Positions 1 to 8,852 of a DNA stretch of 64,000 nucleotides are shown here, piece by piece (positions within the stretch are counted from its first letter, which is position 1; the number at the start of each line of letters is the position of its first letter). Below the pieces are notes generated by a model. The model saw nothing but the letters and a program-made list of their open reading frames with translations. It did not search any database and was not told the DNA's origin. The DNA is taken from assembly GCF_016806835.2 (NCBI RefSeq), contig NZ_CP086111.1, forward strand, positions 2,615,001 to 2,679,000. The letters run 5' to 3'. The stretch is from Skermanella rosea. GTDB taxonomy: Bacteria > Pseudomonadota > Alphaproteobacteria > Azospirillales > Azospirillaceae. Both the position numbers and the translations under genes were made by a program.

Positions 1-157
1 TGAATCGATCATCGCTCGACGGAATGTCCGGGCCAGGTGATGTGCAGGACGCCTCGGCATGGGGGCCGTTGCGCCGCAGCGCGGAGCCGCAGGGTCACTA
101 TGCCGAAGCGTGGCATTTTAAGCAACCGCAGCGGTAATAATTAACGGTAATTAACCT

Positions 158-1213
158 TTATGCGGGAGGTGCGGCCGCATGCTTGGTCCGCTCGATGTCG
201 AACTGGATGCGGAGCATGCGGCGCAGAAAGAGACTGTCCCTGGGGGCAGCCGCGAGCCCGTCGGCCGTGGGGTGCGGCTCCCCGGCGAGGGTGGCGGCCA
301 GGCACCCGGTCAGGTGCTCGCCCATCGCCCCGGGAAGGTCCGTCACCGCCGGATCGGCGTCCACGTCGTAGATGACGGGGCCGTCGGGGCCGGCGACGTA
401 AAGGACGCTGCCCCAACGCAGGCCGGACAGGGCAAGCGCGGTCCCGGCGACGCTGCTCTCGGCGTCCGGCAGCGGTCCCGTGACAGGACCGAAGACCTCC
501 AGGCGCTCCAGCCCATCGTCGGACGGCATGGCCCATTCGAGCGTCAGGACGGTCCGGCCGTCGATCGCGTAGGCGCGGCGCAGCGGCCCGTCCACGGTCG
601 GCGCCAGCAGGACGGGCGGCTTGTCCGCCCCCATCAAGTGTTCGCGCTGGCGGTCGCGGAACAGCTGCCAAGCGCATTTTCCGGTCGCCGTCCGCCACAC
701 GACGGCACGCCCCTGGTCGGCCACGGACCGGGCGAAGTCCCGCGCGATGTCGGGATCATTGGTGCAGATCGCGCGGGCGACCGCCAGCCCCCCCTGGTCG
801 AGGCGTTCCAGCTGATGGTGGCGCGGAAAGGCCGCGAGGTGCCCGGCCGGGCCGTTGTAGAGCCGCACCGGCGCGTCTTCGAGCCGGGACAGCAGGCTGT
901 AGAGGAAGCTGTAGCGCTGCTGCCGCCGGACATGCTCCGACTGCCACAGGGACCAGTCGGCGCCGGGTTCGGTGCCGGGGTCGGCGGCCGGGATCACCGG
1001 GTCCTCGTAGCGGAAGCCATGGACGAACAGGGCGTCGAACCGGTCGAGCTCGTGCCCGTTCCAGCGGATGCCGGCCTGGCCCACGCTCATCCGGGTTCCT
1101 TCCGGCATCGAGGCGTCGAGCCAGGGCACGTCGCTTCCCAGGCGCCGGCACAGCCCGGCATGGAGGCGGCGGCCGAAGGGAGAGGCCGCCGGCGCGATCA
1201 GGCCGATCTTCAT
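158..1213 (-). CDS. divergent ATP-grasp-like protein, last gene of the triple-TolC operon
   Basis: The 351-aa soluble protein has no signal peptide. Its layout recalls RimK-type ATP-grasp enzymes: an N-terminal Rossmann-like start (MKIGLIAP), a short LYNGP segment near residues 118-122, a VVWRTATGK stretch at 171-179 where a nucleotide-binding Lys would sit, and IYDVDADP at 281-288 resembling the family's C-terminal metal-binding strand. The usual acidic and basic ligands are poorly kept, so activity is uncertain and it may be a pseudo-enzyme. Its ATG overlaps the stop of the upstream TolC-like gene by 4 bp, so it is translationally coupled as the fourth gene of the operon. A cytoplasmic ligase-like protein beside three outer-membrane channels suggests a role in making or tagging an exported product, but that is inference. 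Confidence 0.6.
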   Translation of the reverse strand: MKIGLIAPAASPFGRRLHAGLCRRLGSDVPWLDASMPEGTRMSVGQAGIRWNGHELDRFDALFVHGFRYEDPVIPAADPGTEPGADWSLWQSEHVRRQQRYSFLYSLLSRLEDAPVRLYNGPAGHLAAFPRHHQLERLDQGGLAVARAICTNDPDIARDFARSVADQGRAVVWRTATGKCAWQLFRDRQREHLMGADKPPVLLAPTVDGPLRRAYAIDGRTVLTLEWAMPSDDGLERLEVFGPVTGPLPDAESSVAGTALALSGLRWGSVLYVAGPDGPVIYDVDADPAVTDLPGAMGEHLTGCLAATLAGEPHPTADGLAAAPRDSLFLRRMLRIQFDIERTKHAAAPPA

Positions 1214-3165
1214 GGTTTTCCTTCCGGTTTGGCGACCCGGTCCTGCCGGGACTCGGCGGGTCTGAAGAAAGAGAGGTGGCCGGCATCGGCCAGCAACGAG
1301 AGGCGGTTGCGGTCGAACTGGCTGACGACGGTCTGTTCCGCCAGCGCGCCCGCGATGGTCCCCTCGGCGAACAGCAGTCCGCTCTCGGCCTGCTTGGCCT
1401 CGACCCGCGCCCCGGTCAGGGCGAGCCGGGCGGAGAGCAGGCGGCGCGTCGCCTGGATCAGCTCGTCCTCCGACACCGTGCCGGTGAGCGCCTGCTGGCG
1501 CTCCAGGCTGGCGACGGCGGTCGCGAGGTTGTCGACTTCGGCGGCGCCCGCCCTGACCCGGGCGCGGGAGGCCTGGACTGCAGCCAGCCGCTCGGTGATC
1601 TCGCGGCGGACGCGGTTCTGGAGGGACTGGGTGGCATAATCCTGATCCTGCGTGCCGAGCCGCGCGATCTCGGCGCCGGCCTCGGCGGAGCGGTTCGCCC
1701 AGGGATAGGACAGGCCCAGGCCGTAGCTCTGGTTGAGGCTGTCCGGCGACGCTATCCCGGTATGGCTCTCGAGGGGGTCGGCATAGCCGTAGGACGTCCC
1801 GTTCTGGCCGGCGGTGACGCTGGCGACGAACCGGAGATCCAGGCGGGCCTGGTTGCGGGCCAGGGCCTCGTTGATCTCGCGCAGGACCCGGTTGATGTCG
1901 TCCACCTTGAAGTCGGGCCGGCTCTCCCGGGCGGTGCGCAAGGCGGTCTCCAGGTCGACAGGCACGGCCTGCGCCAGGTCGTCCTCGTAGTCGACCGGCA
2001 GATAGATGGCGTCCGCGCCGATGACAGAGGGCTCGCCGATCAGCAGGGACAGGGCCTGCGACGCGGCGACATAATCGCTGAGCGCCTGTTCGACCCGGAC
2101 CCGGGCCCTGGCGGCCTCCGCGTCGATCTGGGCCTTCTTGAGCCGGGTGGTCTGGTTCAGGGCATAGAGGCGGTCCATCCTTTCCTGCTGCCGCACGATC
2201 ATGTCCCGGTTGGCGACGGTGGTCTCCAGCGCTTCCAGGCGGCGGACGGTGTCGAAATATGCGGTGTCGATCTCCAGCAGGACCGTGTTGAGCAGCACCT
2301 GGAGGTCCCAGTCCGCCCGCTCGGCCACGGCGGCGGCGCTGCGCGATGCCGCGTTCTTCCTGTTGTCGGACCCGAAATCCTTGGTGAAGGGCAGGGGCAT
2401 GTTAAGGTTGCCGGACAGGTTGGTGCTCCACATCCCGTCCTCCCAGTAGTACCCGGCCCGGTAATAGACCTCGCGCTGGGCGGTCCGGTCGGTGATCGAA
2501 AGGGTACCGCCCCAGGGCAGTTCCTGCGTGATCTGGAGCGTGTAGTTCAGGCTCTCCTCAGGGCTGCCGAACGTCCGGCCCGGCGTCGCCTCGATCGGCA
2601 GCTCGATCAGTTCGCCGCCCTTGATCGGCCGCAGCTTCATGTCCTTGATCTGGGCCTGCCCCTCGTTCTCGCTCGGCGGCAGGTTCTTGAACGGCGAGTT
2701 GATGTTGAAGCCGTCGGCGTTGACCGCCTTGGTGATCGCCTTGCCGATGCGCGTGCGGTGCTCGGTGTCCGTCCGGCCATAGCCGATCGTCAGGTCCAGC
2801 ACGGGATTGAACACGGCGTCCGCCTCGCGGGACAGGGCCGCGGCGCGCTCCGGCGTGGTCAGGCCGATCGCCAGGCGCAGGTTGTTGCCGAGGCCGCTGG
2901 CCACCGCGGTCCTGCGGTCGATCGGCTCCACCGTCCGCGCGCCGGCGATGTCGGGACGGCGCTTGAGCAGGTCGCCGACCAGGGTGATCCGGTCCAGGTC
3001 GCGGGCACCGGGCTGCTCCGCGATCTGCCGCCTCACCAGCTCGGTCACGGCGGCGCCATGGCGGGCGAGCAGGTCGGCACCGGGCGACTGGGCCGACGCG
3101 GGAGCGGCCAGCGCCAGGATCAGGAAGGCCTTCGCAAGTGGCGGCAGGATGCGGTGCTGCGTCAT
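1210..3165 (-). CDS. TolC-family outer-membrane protein (third of three)
   Basis: The 651-aa protein begins with a clear signal peptide ending near ALAAPASAQS (about residues 18-27). Long helical stretches follow, including two coiled-coil-rich repeats around residues 280-380 and 540-620, typical of TolC/outer-membrane efflux proteins, which form trimeric channels from the outer membrane into the periplasm. At 651 aa it is longer than classical TolC proteins (about 420-490 aa) because of an extended N-terminal half with YY- and W-rich strand-like segments. ATG at 3165 overlaps the upstream stop by 4 bp and its own stop overlaps the next gene by 4 bp. No inner-membrane pump or fusion protein is encoded in the operon. 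Confidence 0.8.
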   Translation of the reverse strand: MTQHRILPPLAKAFLILALAAPASAQSPGADLLARHGAAVTELVRRQIAEQPGARDLDRITLVGDLLKRRPDIAGARTVEPIDRRTAVASGLGNNLRLAIGLTTPERAAALSREADAVFNPVLDLTIGYGRTDTEHRTRIGKAITKAVNADGFNINSPFKNLPPSENEGQAQIKDMKLRPIKGGELIELPIEATPGRTFGSPEESLNYTLQITQELPWGGTLSITDRTAQREVYYRAGYYWEDGMWSTNLSGNLNMPLPFTKDFGSDNRKNAASRSAAAVAERADWDLQVLLNTVLLEIDTAYFDTVRRLEALETTVANRDMIVRQQERMDRLYALNQTTRLKKAQIDAEAARARVRVEQALSDYVAASQALSLLIGEPSVIGADAIYLPVDYEDDLAQAVPVDLETALRTARESRPDFKVDDINRVLREINEALARNQARLDLRFVASVTAGQNGTSYGYADPLESHTGIASPDSLNQSYGLGLSYPWANRSAEAGAEIARLGTQDQDYATQSLQNRVRREITERLAAVQASRARVRAGAAEVDNLATAVASLERQQALTGTVSEDELIQATRRLLSARLALTGARVEAKQAESGLLFAEGTIAGALAEQTVVSQFDRNRLSLLADAGHLSFFRPAESRQDRVAKPEGKP

Positions 3166-5210
3166 CGCGGCGGCTCCCCGAAGGCGGCGAGCGCGCCGGT
3201 GCCGCGGAGCAGGGCGATGCGCTCCCGATCCTCGCGGGTCTGGGCGACGCCCTCGCCGTACCGCTCGGCCAGGGCGCCGATGCTGGCCAGCATCCTGCTT
3301 TCCGCGATACGGGCGTCGATCCGAGCTTGGATGTGGCCGAGGCGCGCCTCCAGCAGGGTGCCGAGGCGTTCGATCGTCTCGTAGACGGTCACGACACCGC
3401 CGGCTTCGAGCCGGGCCGCCCTGTCGTACAGGTCGCGGGCAAGCGCGAGGCGCCGTGCGGTGTCGTCGATCCGCTGGCGGGCGCTGGCGAGCTGGATGCG
3501 AGCGGTCTCGTAGTCGCCGCGGATCTGGCGCTCGACCTGATGCAGCAGGTGCGTCTGCCGGGCGATGTCGTGATCAGCCCCGGCCAGGGCCGCCTTGGCG
3601 GCGCGGTTGCCGATCGGCCGGCGGTAGAGGACGCCGATGCTGAGGGACGCGCTGTCGTAGCTGATCAGGCTGCCCAGGGAATCGGTCACGCTTGAATAGC
3701 CGAAGACCGCGTTGCTCTGGCTGACCTGGAGCGATCCGCTGGCGGTCACGTCCGGTCGGGTCTGCGCGTCCCGCGTCTCGCGCACCCGGAGGGCGATCCG
3801 GACCGCCGTCTCCGACCTCAGGTAGTCGGGGCTGTCCAGCACCCGGGCCGCCAGCCTGCCCACCCCGTCGCCGGATGCCGGCGGCACCTCGGGCGGCTGG
3901 TCCAGGGCTGCGCTGTACTCGATCGGCAGCAGCAGAGCTTCGTCCTGCTCGTCCAGCAGCTCGCGCAGCGATTCGGACGCGGTGAGATAATCGCCGAAGA
4001 GCTGCTGCTGGACGGCGCGCAGGCGCTCCATCTGGGCGACGACCTGGCCGCGGTTGCTCTCGCTGGCGAGACCCAGTTCCATCCTGCGCTGCATGCGCGC
4101 GGCGCTCTCTTCCGCCAAGGTAACGGAACCCGCAGCCGCGTCGAGTCGCTGGATTGCGCCGACCAGCGTCCAATAAAGGGTATCGACGCCGAGCAGGGTC
4201 TGGTTGACCACGCCGCGCACCGCGAAATCGGCGACGTCGATGTTCAGGCGCGCGGTGTCGATCGACAGCCGGTTCTCGTCCCCCTCGCGGAAGTTCCGCG
4301 TGTAGGGAATCGGATGGCTGCCGGACAGCGTCGCGCGCGAGGTCCAGGGGCGGGCGTAGGAGCCGTAGACCCTGGTCGAGGGATCGTCGGGATTGTTGAC
4401 GTAATAGGCGTCGCGGTAGGTCGTGACGACGGTGAGGTCCAGGTTGCCGCCCCAGGGCAGCCGCTGGGAAACGCCGGCGGTCCCGGTATAGGTCTCGGTC
4501 CGGCCGTTCGGGCTCCTGGTGCTCGCCTCCTTGCGGAACGGATAGTACCCGGCGACCCGCTCCTTGTCGAAGGCGATCAGGGCCACCGGCGCGGTGGACG
4601 GCAGTGCCCGGACATGGCACCGCCCGTTCGAGTCTGGCGCGATCATCCGGCCGCGCAGGAAGTTGGTCTGGAGTTCCGGCGGCTGGCTCAGGATGTCGTC
4701 CATGGTGCCGCACAGGAAGATATCGTCCGTCCGGGTGCCGGTCGGGATCTGCTGGCCGCGGACATATTCCTGCGTGGCGGGCTTCCATTGCATGGGACGC
4801 TCGATCCGCTCGAAGCTGTTCGACAGGGAGGCGTTCGCCGCCAGGATGAAGACCGGGTCGAAGACCGCTTCCGCCTCGACCAGGGTGCGCTGGACCACGG
4901 ATCTGTTCAGCCCGATCCGCTTGACGTCGAGATTGCGCTGCAATGCCGTCAGCGCCGCTTCGCGCAGGGCCAGCTCCCGCGTTTGCTCCGGGGCGAACAG
5001 GACCCCGGTCCGGGCAAGGGCCGTGCGGGTCGCGGCAACCACGGCGTTGCCGCCCCGTTCGTCGACGATGCGCGCCGGATCGCTTGTGAAGAGCCCCGCC
5101 GGGATCCCCGCCGGAGGCTCCGTGCCCGGCTGCTGCTGTGCCGCGGCGGGTCCCGGAGACAACGCCAATGCCAGGAGTGCCGCCGCGGCGGAAACCGTGG
5201 GCAGGCTCAT
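3162..5210 (-). CDS. TolC-family outer-membrane protein (second of three)
   Basis: This 682-aa protein has a signal peptide (residues 1-24, ending GPAAAQQQ) and the same layout as its two neighbours: a helical N-terminal block containing RNLDVKRIGLNRS, a central region rich in aromatic and Gly residues with PWGGNLDLTV, and a C-terminal helical block with repeated Arg/Ala/Glu patterns. The shared PWGG segment occurs in the third copy as well (PWGGTLSIT), which supports paralogy. It is joined by 4-bp overlaps to the genes on both sides. It is expected to form an outer-membrane or periplasm-spanning channel. Pairwise identity with the neighbours is low by eye, so the triplication is old or the three copies are specialised. 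Confidence 0.78.
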   Translation of the reverse strand: MSLPTVSAAAALLALALSPGPAAAQQQPGTEPPAGIPAGLFTSDPARIVDERGGNAVVAATRTALARTGVLFAPEQTRELALREAALTALQRNLDVKRIGLNRSVVQRTLVEAEAVFDPVFILAANASLSNSFERIERPMQWKPATQEYVRGQQIPTGTRTDDIFLCGTMDDILSQPPELQTNFLRGRMIAPDSNGRCHVRALPSTAPVALIAFDKERVAGYYPFRKEASTRSPNGRTETYTGTAGVSQRLPWGGNLDLTVVTTYRDAYYVNNPDDPSTRVYGSYARPWTSRATLSGSHPIPYTRNFREGDENRLSIDTARLNIDVADFAVRGVVNQTLLGVDTLYWTLVGAIQRLDAAAGSVTLAEESAARMQRRMELGLASESNRGQVVAQMERLRAVQQQLFGDYLTASESLRELLDEQDEALLLPIEYSAALDQPPEVPPASGDGVGRLAARVLDSPDYLRSETAVRIALRVRETRDAQTRPDVTASGSLQVSQSNAVFGYSSVTDSLGSLISYDSASLSIGVLYRRPIGNRAAKAALAGADHDIARQTHLLHQVERQIRGDYETARIQLASARQRIDDTARRLALARDLYDRAARLEAGGVVTVYETIERLGTLLEARLGHIQARIDARIAESRMLASIGALAERYGEGVAQTREDRERIALLRGTGALAAFGEPPR

Positions 5211-7090
5211 CGCGACACCTCCTCCTCTAGCGTCCCCTGGGCGGCGCTCAGCCGGATCCAGGCCTTGTGCATCTCCACCCGGGCGTTCGCCTCGTTGAGG
5301 CGGGCCGCCAGGACGTCCTGGTAGCGGTTGACCACTTCGAACTCCGTCGCGAGCCCCCGCTCCCGCTCGTCGACGATGCGCTCGTAGGCGAAGCCCGCCA
5401 ACTCCATGTCGCCCCGGCTGACCAGCAACAGGGACTGCGCACCGCGGATGTCGGCGAGTGCCCGGTCGACCGAATTGACGATCTTCTGCCTGGTCTGGCG
5501 CGCCCGGTCGAAGGCGTTGCGCTCGTCCGTCCGGGCTCGGCTCAGGGCGGCGCGGGCGGCCTGGTTGCCGAGCGGATACAGGTATCGGACGCCGATGAAG
5601 ATGTTGGTCTTGTCCGGCTTGGTAAGGTTCATCAACGCATCGGCCGGATTGCCGAACCCGAAGGAAAGATCGCTCTGCGTGAGCTGGGCGGTCACCACCA
5701 GGTCGATGTCCGGCGCCGCCTGGTTGTCGCGGAAGGCCAGCGACAGCTTGGCGAGTTCCAGGTCCTCCTGCGCCGCCATGATCTCCGGATGGCCGATCAG
5801 CGCGCGGTCGTAGGCGTCGGACGGCGGCTCGGGCACGGTCTCCGCCAGCAGCGCCTCCGCGTCGGCGGGGATCAGCACCATGTCGGGATCGGCCGACAGC
5901 AGGGTGAGCAGGGAGTTGGAGCGCAACAGGTACTGGGTCCAGGCGGCCTCCTCCCGCAGGGCGAAGGAGGCCAGTTCCTGCTGGATCTGGCCCAGCTCGT
6001 AGTTGGTCACCGTCCCGGAGCCGATCAGCCGCTCGACCCGGCCGCGCCGCTGGTCCAGGACGCTTTTCTGCTCGTTCAGGATCCGGATGTCCTGCAGGCT
6101 GCGGATCATGTCCCAGTAGAGCTGGAGCGCCTCGGCCAGCGTCGCGTTGCGGGCCGCCTGCTCGGCGAAGACGGCGCGGCGGCTGCCGCTGCGCGCGGCT
6201 TCCACGCTGAAGTTCTCCGGTGATCCGGCCCTGCCGAATCCCTTGGTGTAGGGGAGCGGCATGGTCGCCGAGAGCGACGCCGAGCTGGTCCAGAACAGCT
6301 TGTCGCCCCAGCCGAACGGATCGGTCGCCGAGATCGGCCGGGTTAGCGCCGGCGCCTGGGCGCCGGCCTTGCTGTTGTAGATGGAGCTCAACGACAGGCT
6401 GCCCTGGGCCCCGAAGGTGAACATCTTGGACACCCCGACCGTGGTGGTCAGGCGTTTGCTGGGGGGGCCCTCAATGCTGGCGGCCTCCTCCCGTTCCGAA
6501 TATTCCGGCTCCTGGCCGCACAGGCCCGGACCGACGCCACCGTTGATCAGCTTGTCGTCCTCGAAGACGCAAGGGACCTTCTCGCCGTCGACCTCCTCCA
6601 CGGTTCCCGTGTTGCCCTGCACGAAATCCGGTATGCCGTCGCCGTCATCGTCCCGGGTCAGGTCGGTCTCGGCGGTGCGGGGACGGCCGATCGTCTCGAA
6701 CCGGTCCGCCGTCTTGTTGACGCTGAGGCTGACCGAGGTGACCAGGTTCAGGTCGAAGGCGGCCTCCCTCTGGGTGATCTGCGTGGCCGCCGAAGCGATC
6801 GCCTCGCGCGCCGCCAGCAAGCCGAAATTCTCTCGCAGCAGGGTATCGGCGACGATCCCCAGGGTGATCTCCCGCGGTGCGAGGCTGTCGAGCAGGCGCC
6901 GCACGCCCGCCGCCGACCCCGAGGCGGCGAGCCGGACCATGGCGACGGGGTCGAACCCGCCGCCTTCCACGGCCTGCGCATGGGCGGGGGCGATCAGGGT
7001 GAACGGCAGCAAGGCCAGCAACAGGCCAGGAAGAGCCTGATGCAACCTGATCAAACTCGCTCCACGGATTCTTCCAACAAGAGCTTGCAT
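5207..7090 (-). CDS. TolC-family outer-membrane protein (first of three)
   Basis: From the ATG at 7090 this is a 627-aa protein; a TTG at 7114 would add 8 residues, but the ATG places the signal peptide (LLLALLPFTLIAPAHAQA) more normally. The body matches the TolC/OEP family: helical hairpins with NYELGQIQQEL-type heptads near residue 370 and a C-terminal helical block ending in WIRLSAAQGTLEEE. A DDDGDGIPDF element at about residues 147-156 looks like a calcium-binding Asp-rich loop (EF-hand or thrombospondin-3-like) and is unusual for TolC. The gene is the first of the four-gene operon and lies about 120 nt downstream of the predicted sigma54 transcription start. Confidence 0.78.
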   Translation of the reverse strand: MQALVGRIRGASLIRLHQALPGLLLALLPFTLIAPAHAQAVEGGGFDPVAMVRLAASGSAAGVRRLLDSLAPREITLGIVADTLLRENFGLLAAREAIASAATQITQREAAFDLNLVTSVSLSVNKTADRFETIGRPRTAETDLTRDDDGDGIPDFVQGNTGTVEEVDGEKVPCVFEDDKLINGGVGPGLCGQEPEYSEREEAASIEGPPSKRLTTTVGVSKMFTFGAQGSLSLSSIYNSKAGAQAPALTRPISATDPFGWGDKLFWTSSASLSATMPLPYTKGFGRAGSPENFSVEAARSGSRRAVFAEQAARNATLAEALQLYWDMIRSLQDIRILNEQKSVLDQRRGRVERLIGSGTVTNYELGQIQQELASFALREEAAWTQYLLRSNSLLTLLSADPDMVLIPADAEALLAETVPEPPSDAYDRALIGHPEIMAAQEDLELAKLSLAFRDNQAAPDIDLVVTAQLTQSDLSFGFGNPADALMNLTKPDKTNIFIGVRYLYPLGNQAARAALSRARTDERNAFDRARQTRQKIVNSVDRALADIRGAQSLLLVSRGDMELAGFAYERIVDERERGLATEFEVVNRYQDVLAARLNEANARVEMHKAWIRLSAAQGTLEEEVSR

Positions 7091-7164
7091 CAGCGCCTGG
7101 TTTCTCAAGCACAATGAGATCAGGAGCGATTGATGACACTTCGAAAGGAGAACGGCAAGTCTTT

Positions 7165-7202
7165 GTAGGTAGACAAATTGATGCGTTTGCGGGTAGACCT
7201 AC
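7165..7202. repeat. inverted/direct repeat in the tolC-sigma54 activator intergenic region
   Basis: GTAGGT at 7165-7170 and ACCTAC at 7197-7202 are inverted repeats separated by 26 nt, and GGTAGAC occurs twice in the same orientation (7168-7174 and 7192-7198). The element lies between the predicted sigma54 start site and the first tolC-like gene, so it could be an operator for either divergent unit or a hairpin in the tolC leader RNA. Confidence 0.4.
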
Positions 7203-7223
7203 CATGCCGGAGGAGCCGGCGGC

Positions 7224-7237
7224 GCAATGCACGTGCC
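7224..7237 (-). promoter_or_regulatory. predicted sigma54 (-24/-12) promoter of the triple-TolC operon
   Basis: On the minus strand the sequence reads GGCACGTGCATTGC. This gives GG and GC dinucleotides with exactly 10 nt between them and the core GGCACG-N4-TTGC of sigma54 promoters. Transcription would begin near 7212 and read into the TolC-family genes. The adjacent divergent gene encodes a sigma54 activator, which strengthens the call. Confidence 0.7.
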
Positions 7238-7307
7238 GCCTCAGGTCCGATCCGTTCCGTCGACGACCGCGCCGCCCCACCCGCCCAACCACAAGCACCC
7301 GCGCGCC

Positions 7308-8546
7308 ATGGACGATGATTACCGTCAGCCAAGTCCTTATTCCGCAGGGATTTTCGCCGACAGCAGCAGCGACCATATCAACGAATGCATCGCCCGGATC
7401 GAGGCCCTCAAGTTCAAGGTCCTTGGCAGCTCAAGATTGTTCGACTTCGAACAGCATGAGTTCCTGAGCGAGCTGAACACCTTGCGGGCGGCCTATCTCC
7501 ATCTCTGTACCCTGTCGCTGCCCGCGCCGGCCCCCCTGAACGAGCAGATGCGGCCAGCGGTCGGGGCCCGCGGCCGCGCGAACCTGGAGCTTGAAGGCGT
7601 CCTGGGCGCCAACCACCAGATCGCGGCCAATCTGGACCGCATCGCGCGCATCGCCCCGTCCCAGCTCACCGTCCTGCTGGAGGGGGAGACCGGGTCCGGC
7701 AAGGAGCTTTTCGCCCGGATCATCCATCTCAACAGCAAGCGCGACAAGTTCGTCGCCGTCAACTGCGGGGCCCTGCCCAGCGGTGTGATCGAATCCGAAC
7801 TGTTCGGTCACTCGAAAGGCGCCTTCACCGGCGCCACGGCGGACCGCAAGGGCAGGTTCGAGGAGGCCAACGGCGGCACGATCTTCCTGGACGAGGTCGG
7901 GGAACTGGAGCCTCTCGCCCAGGTCAAGCTGCTGCGCACGCTGGACGTCGGCGAGATCCAGAGGGTCGGATCGGACAAGGTGACCAAGGTCGATGTCCGG
8001 GTCATCGCCGCAACCAACCGGAACCTGGAGCAGATGGTCAGCGACGGGACCTTCCGCGAGGATCTGTTCTTCCGCCTGAACATCTGCCACCTGCTGATCC
8101 CGCCGCTGCGGGAGAGGCGGGACGAAATCCAGCTGCTGCTGGAGTATTTCATCCGCAAGGTCTGCGCCGACAACGGCATCCCGGTGCCGACTCTGGATCC
8201 GGAGCTGAAGCGGTTCCTGGTGGAGACCTATCATTATCCGGGCAACATCCGGGAACTGCGGAACCTGGGCATGTATATCGCCCATATCTTCGACGGTCGT
8301 CCGGTACGCGTGGCGGACCTGCCCCAGCGCTATACCCGGGCGCACATCGATCCCGCGCCGGCGCATCCCGACGACGACCACCGCGTGGTCCGCGACCGGG
8401 CCGAGCGCAGCCATCTGAGCGAACTGCTGCTGCGCCACAGCGGTGACATCAAGGCGGTCTGCGCGGCCCTGGACCTATCGCGCGCGCGTTTGTACCAACT
8501 CCTCAAGAAGCACCATCTCCGCCCCGACGAGTTCCGCCAGCGCTGA
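7308..8546 (+). CDS. sigma54-dependent transcriptional activator (bEBP)
   Basis: The 412-aa protein (ATG at 7308; an in-frame ATG at 7227 adds 27 Pro-rich residues and is less likely) is a bacterial enhancer-binding protein. The AAA+ domain has Walker A GETGSGKE at about 126-133, the sigma54-contacting GAFTGA loop at 171-176, Walker B GGTIFLDEV at 189-197, an arginine-finger-like FREDLFFRL segment, and a C-terminal Fis-type helix-turn-helix near 383-407. The N-terminal 100 residues are helical, with no receiver phospho-acceptor or obvious GAF/PAS signature, so the input signal is unknown. It is divergent from the triple-TolC operon, whose promoter has a -24/-12 element; it is the obvious candidate regulator. 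Confidence 0.88.
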   Translation: MDDDYRQPSPYSAGIFADSSSDHINECIARIEALKFKVLGSSRLFDFEQHEFLSELNTLRAAYLHLCTLSLPAPAPLNEQMRPAVGARGRANLELEGVLGANHQIAANLDRIARIAPSQLTVLLEGETGSGKELFARIIHLNSKRDKFVAVNCGALPSGVIESELFGHSKGAFTGATADRKGRFEEANGGTIFLDEVGELEPLAQVKLLRTLDVGEIQRVGSDKVTKVDVRVIAATNRNLEQMVSDGTFREDLFFRLNICHLLIPPLRERRDEIQLLLEYFIRKVCADNGIPVPTLDPELKRFLVETYHYPGNIRELRNLGMYIAHIFDGRPVRVADLPQRYTRAHIDPAPAHPDDDHRVVRDRAERSHLSELLLRHSGDIKAVCAALDLSRARLYQLLKKHHLRPDEFRQR

Positions 8547-8557
8547 GGCGGCAGGAT

Positions 8558-8827
8558 TCATCGGTCCCGCAGCCGGCCGGCAAGGTCCGCGACATGGGCG
8601 GCCAGGGACCCTGCGAGGCAGAGCGCGATCCAGCCCCACCATCCGTCGCTCAGCGCCGCTCGGAGCGCCAGCATCAGGCAGGCGCCCGACGCCAGGTTCG
8701 GCAGGAGCGACCAGGCCAGCCGGACGCGGCCCCGGCGCTTCATCCAGGCGAACAGCGCCGCAGCCTCGATCGCCACCATCACCAGGATGGCGTCGACGAT
8801 CCGGCCGTCGGCGAAAAGCTCTTCCAC
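8558..8827 (-). CDS. small three-helix membrane protein
   Basis: The 89-aa protein contains three hydrophobic segments (roughly residues 10-28, 38-58 and 63-80) separated by short Arg-rich loops (KRRGRVR near 30), consistent with a small inner-membrane protein. I do not recognise the family. It lies beyond the perfect terminator hairpin of the upstream fusA gene on the same strand and is convergent with the sigma54 activator, 11 bp from its stop. Expression would need its own promoter or readthrough from fusA. The hydrophobic pattern supports it being a real gene rather than chance. Confidence 0.55.
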   Translation of the reverse strand: MEELFADGRIVDAILVMVAIEAAALFAWMKRRGRVRLAWSLLPNLASGACLMLALRAALSDGWWGWIALCLAGSLAAHVADLAGRLRDR

Positions 8828-8852
8828 GGCAAACGGCTCCCCGAAAAGGAAA

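Noticed and set aside
141-698. Minus-strand Arg-rich frame inside the ATP-grasp-like gene
   Set aside because: Out-of-frame shadow with extreme Arg/Pro content.
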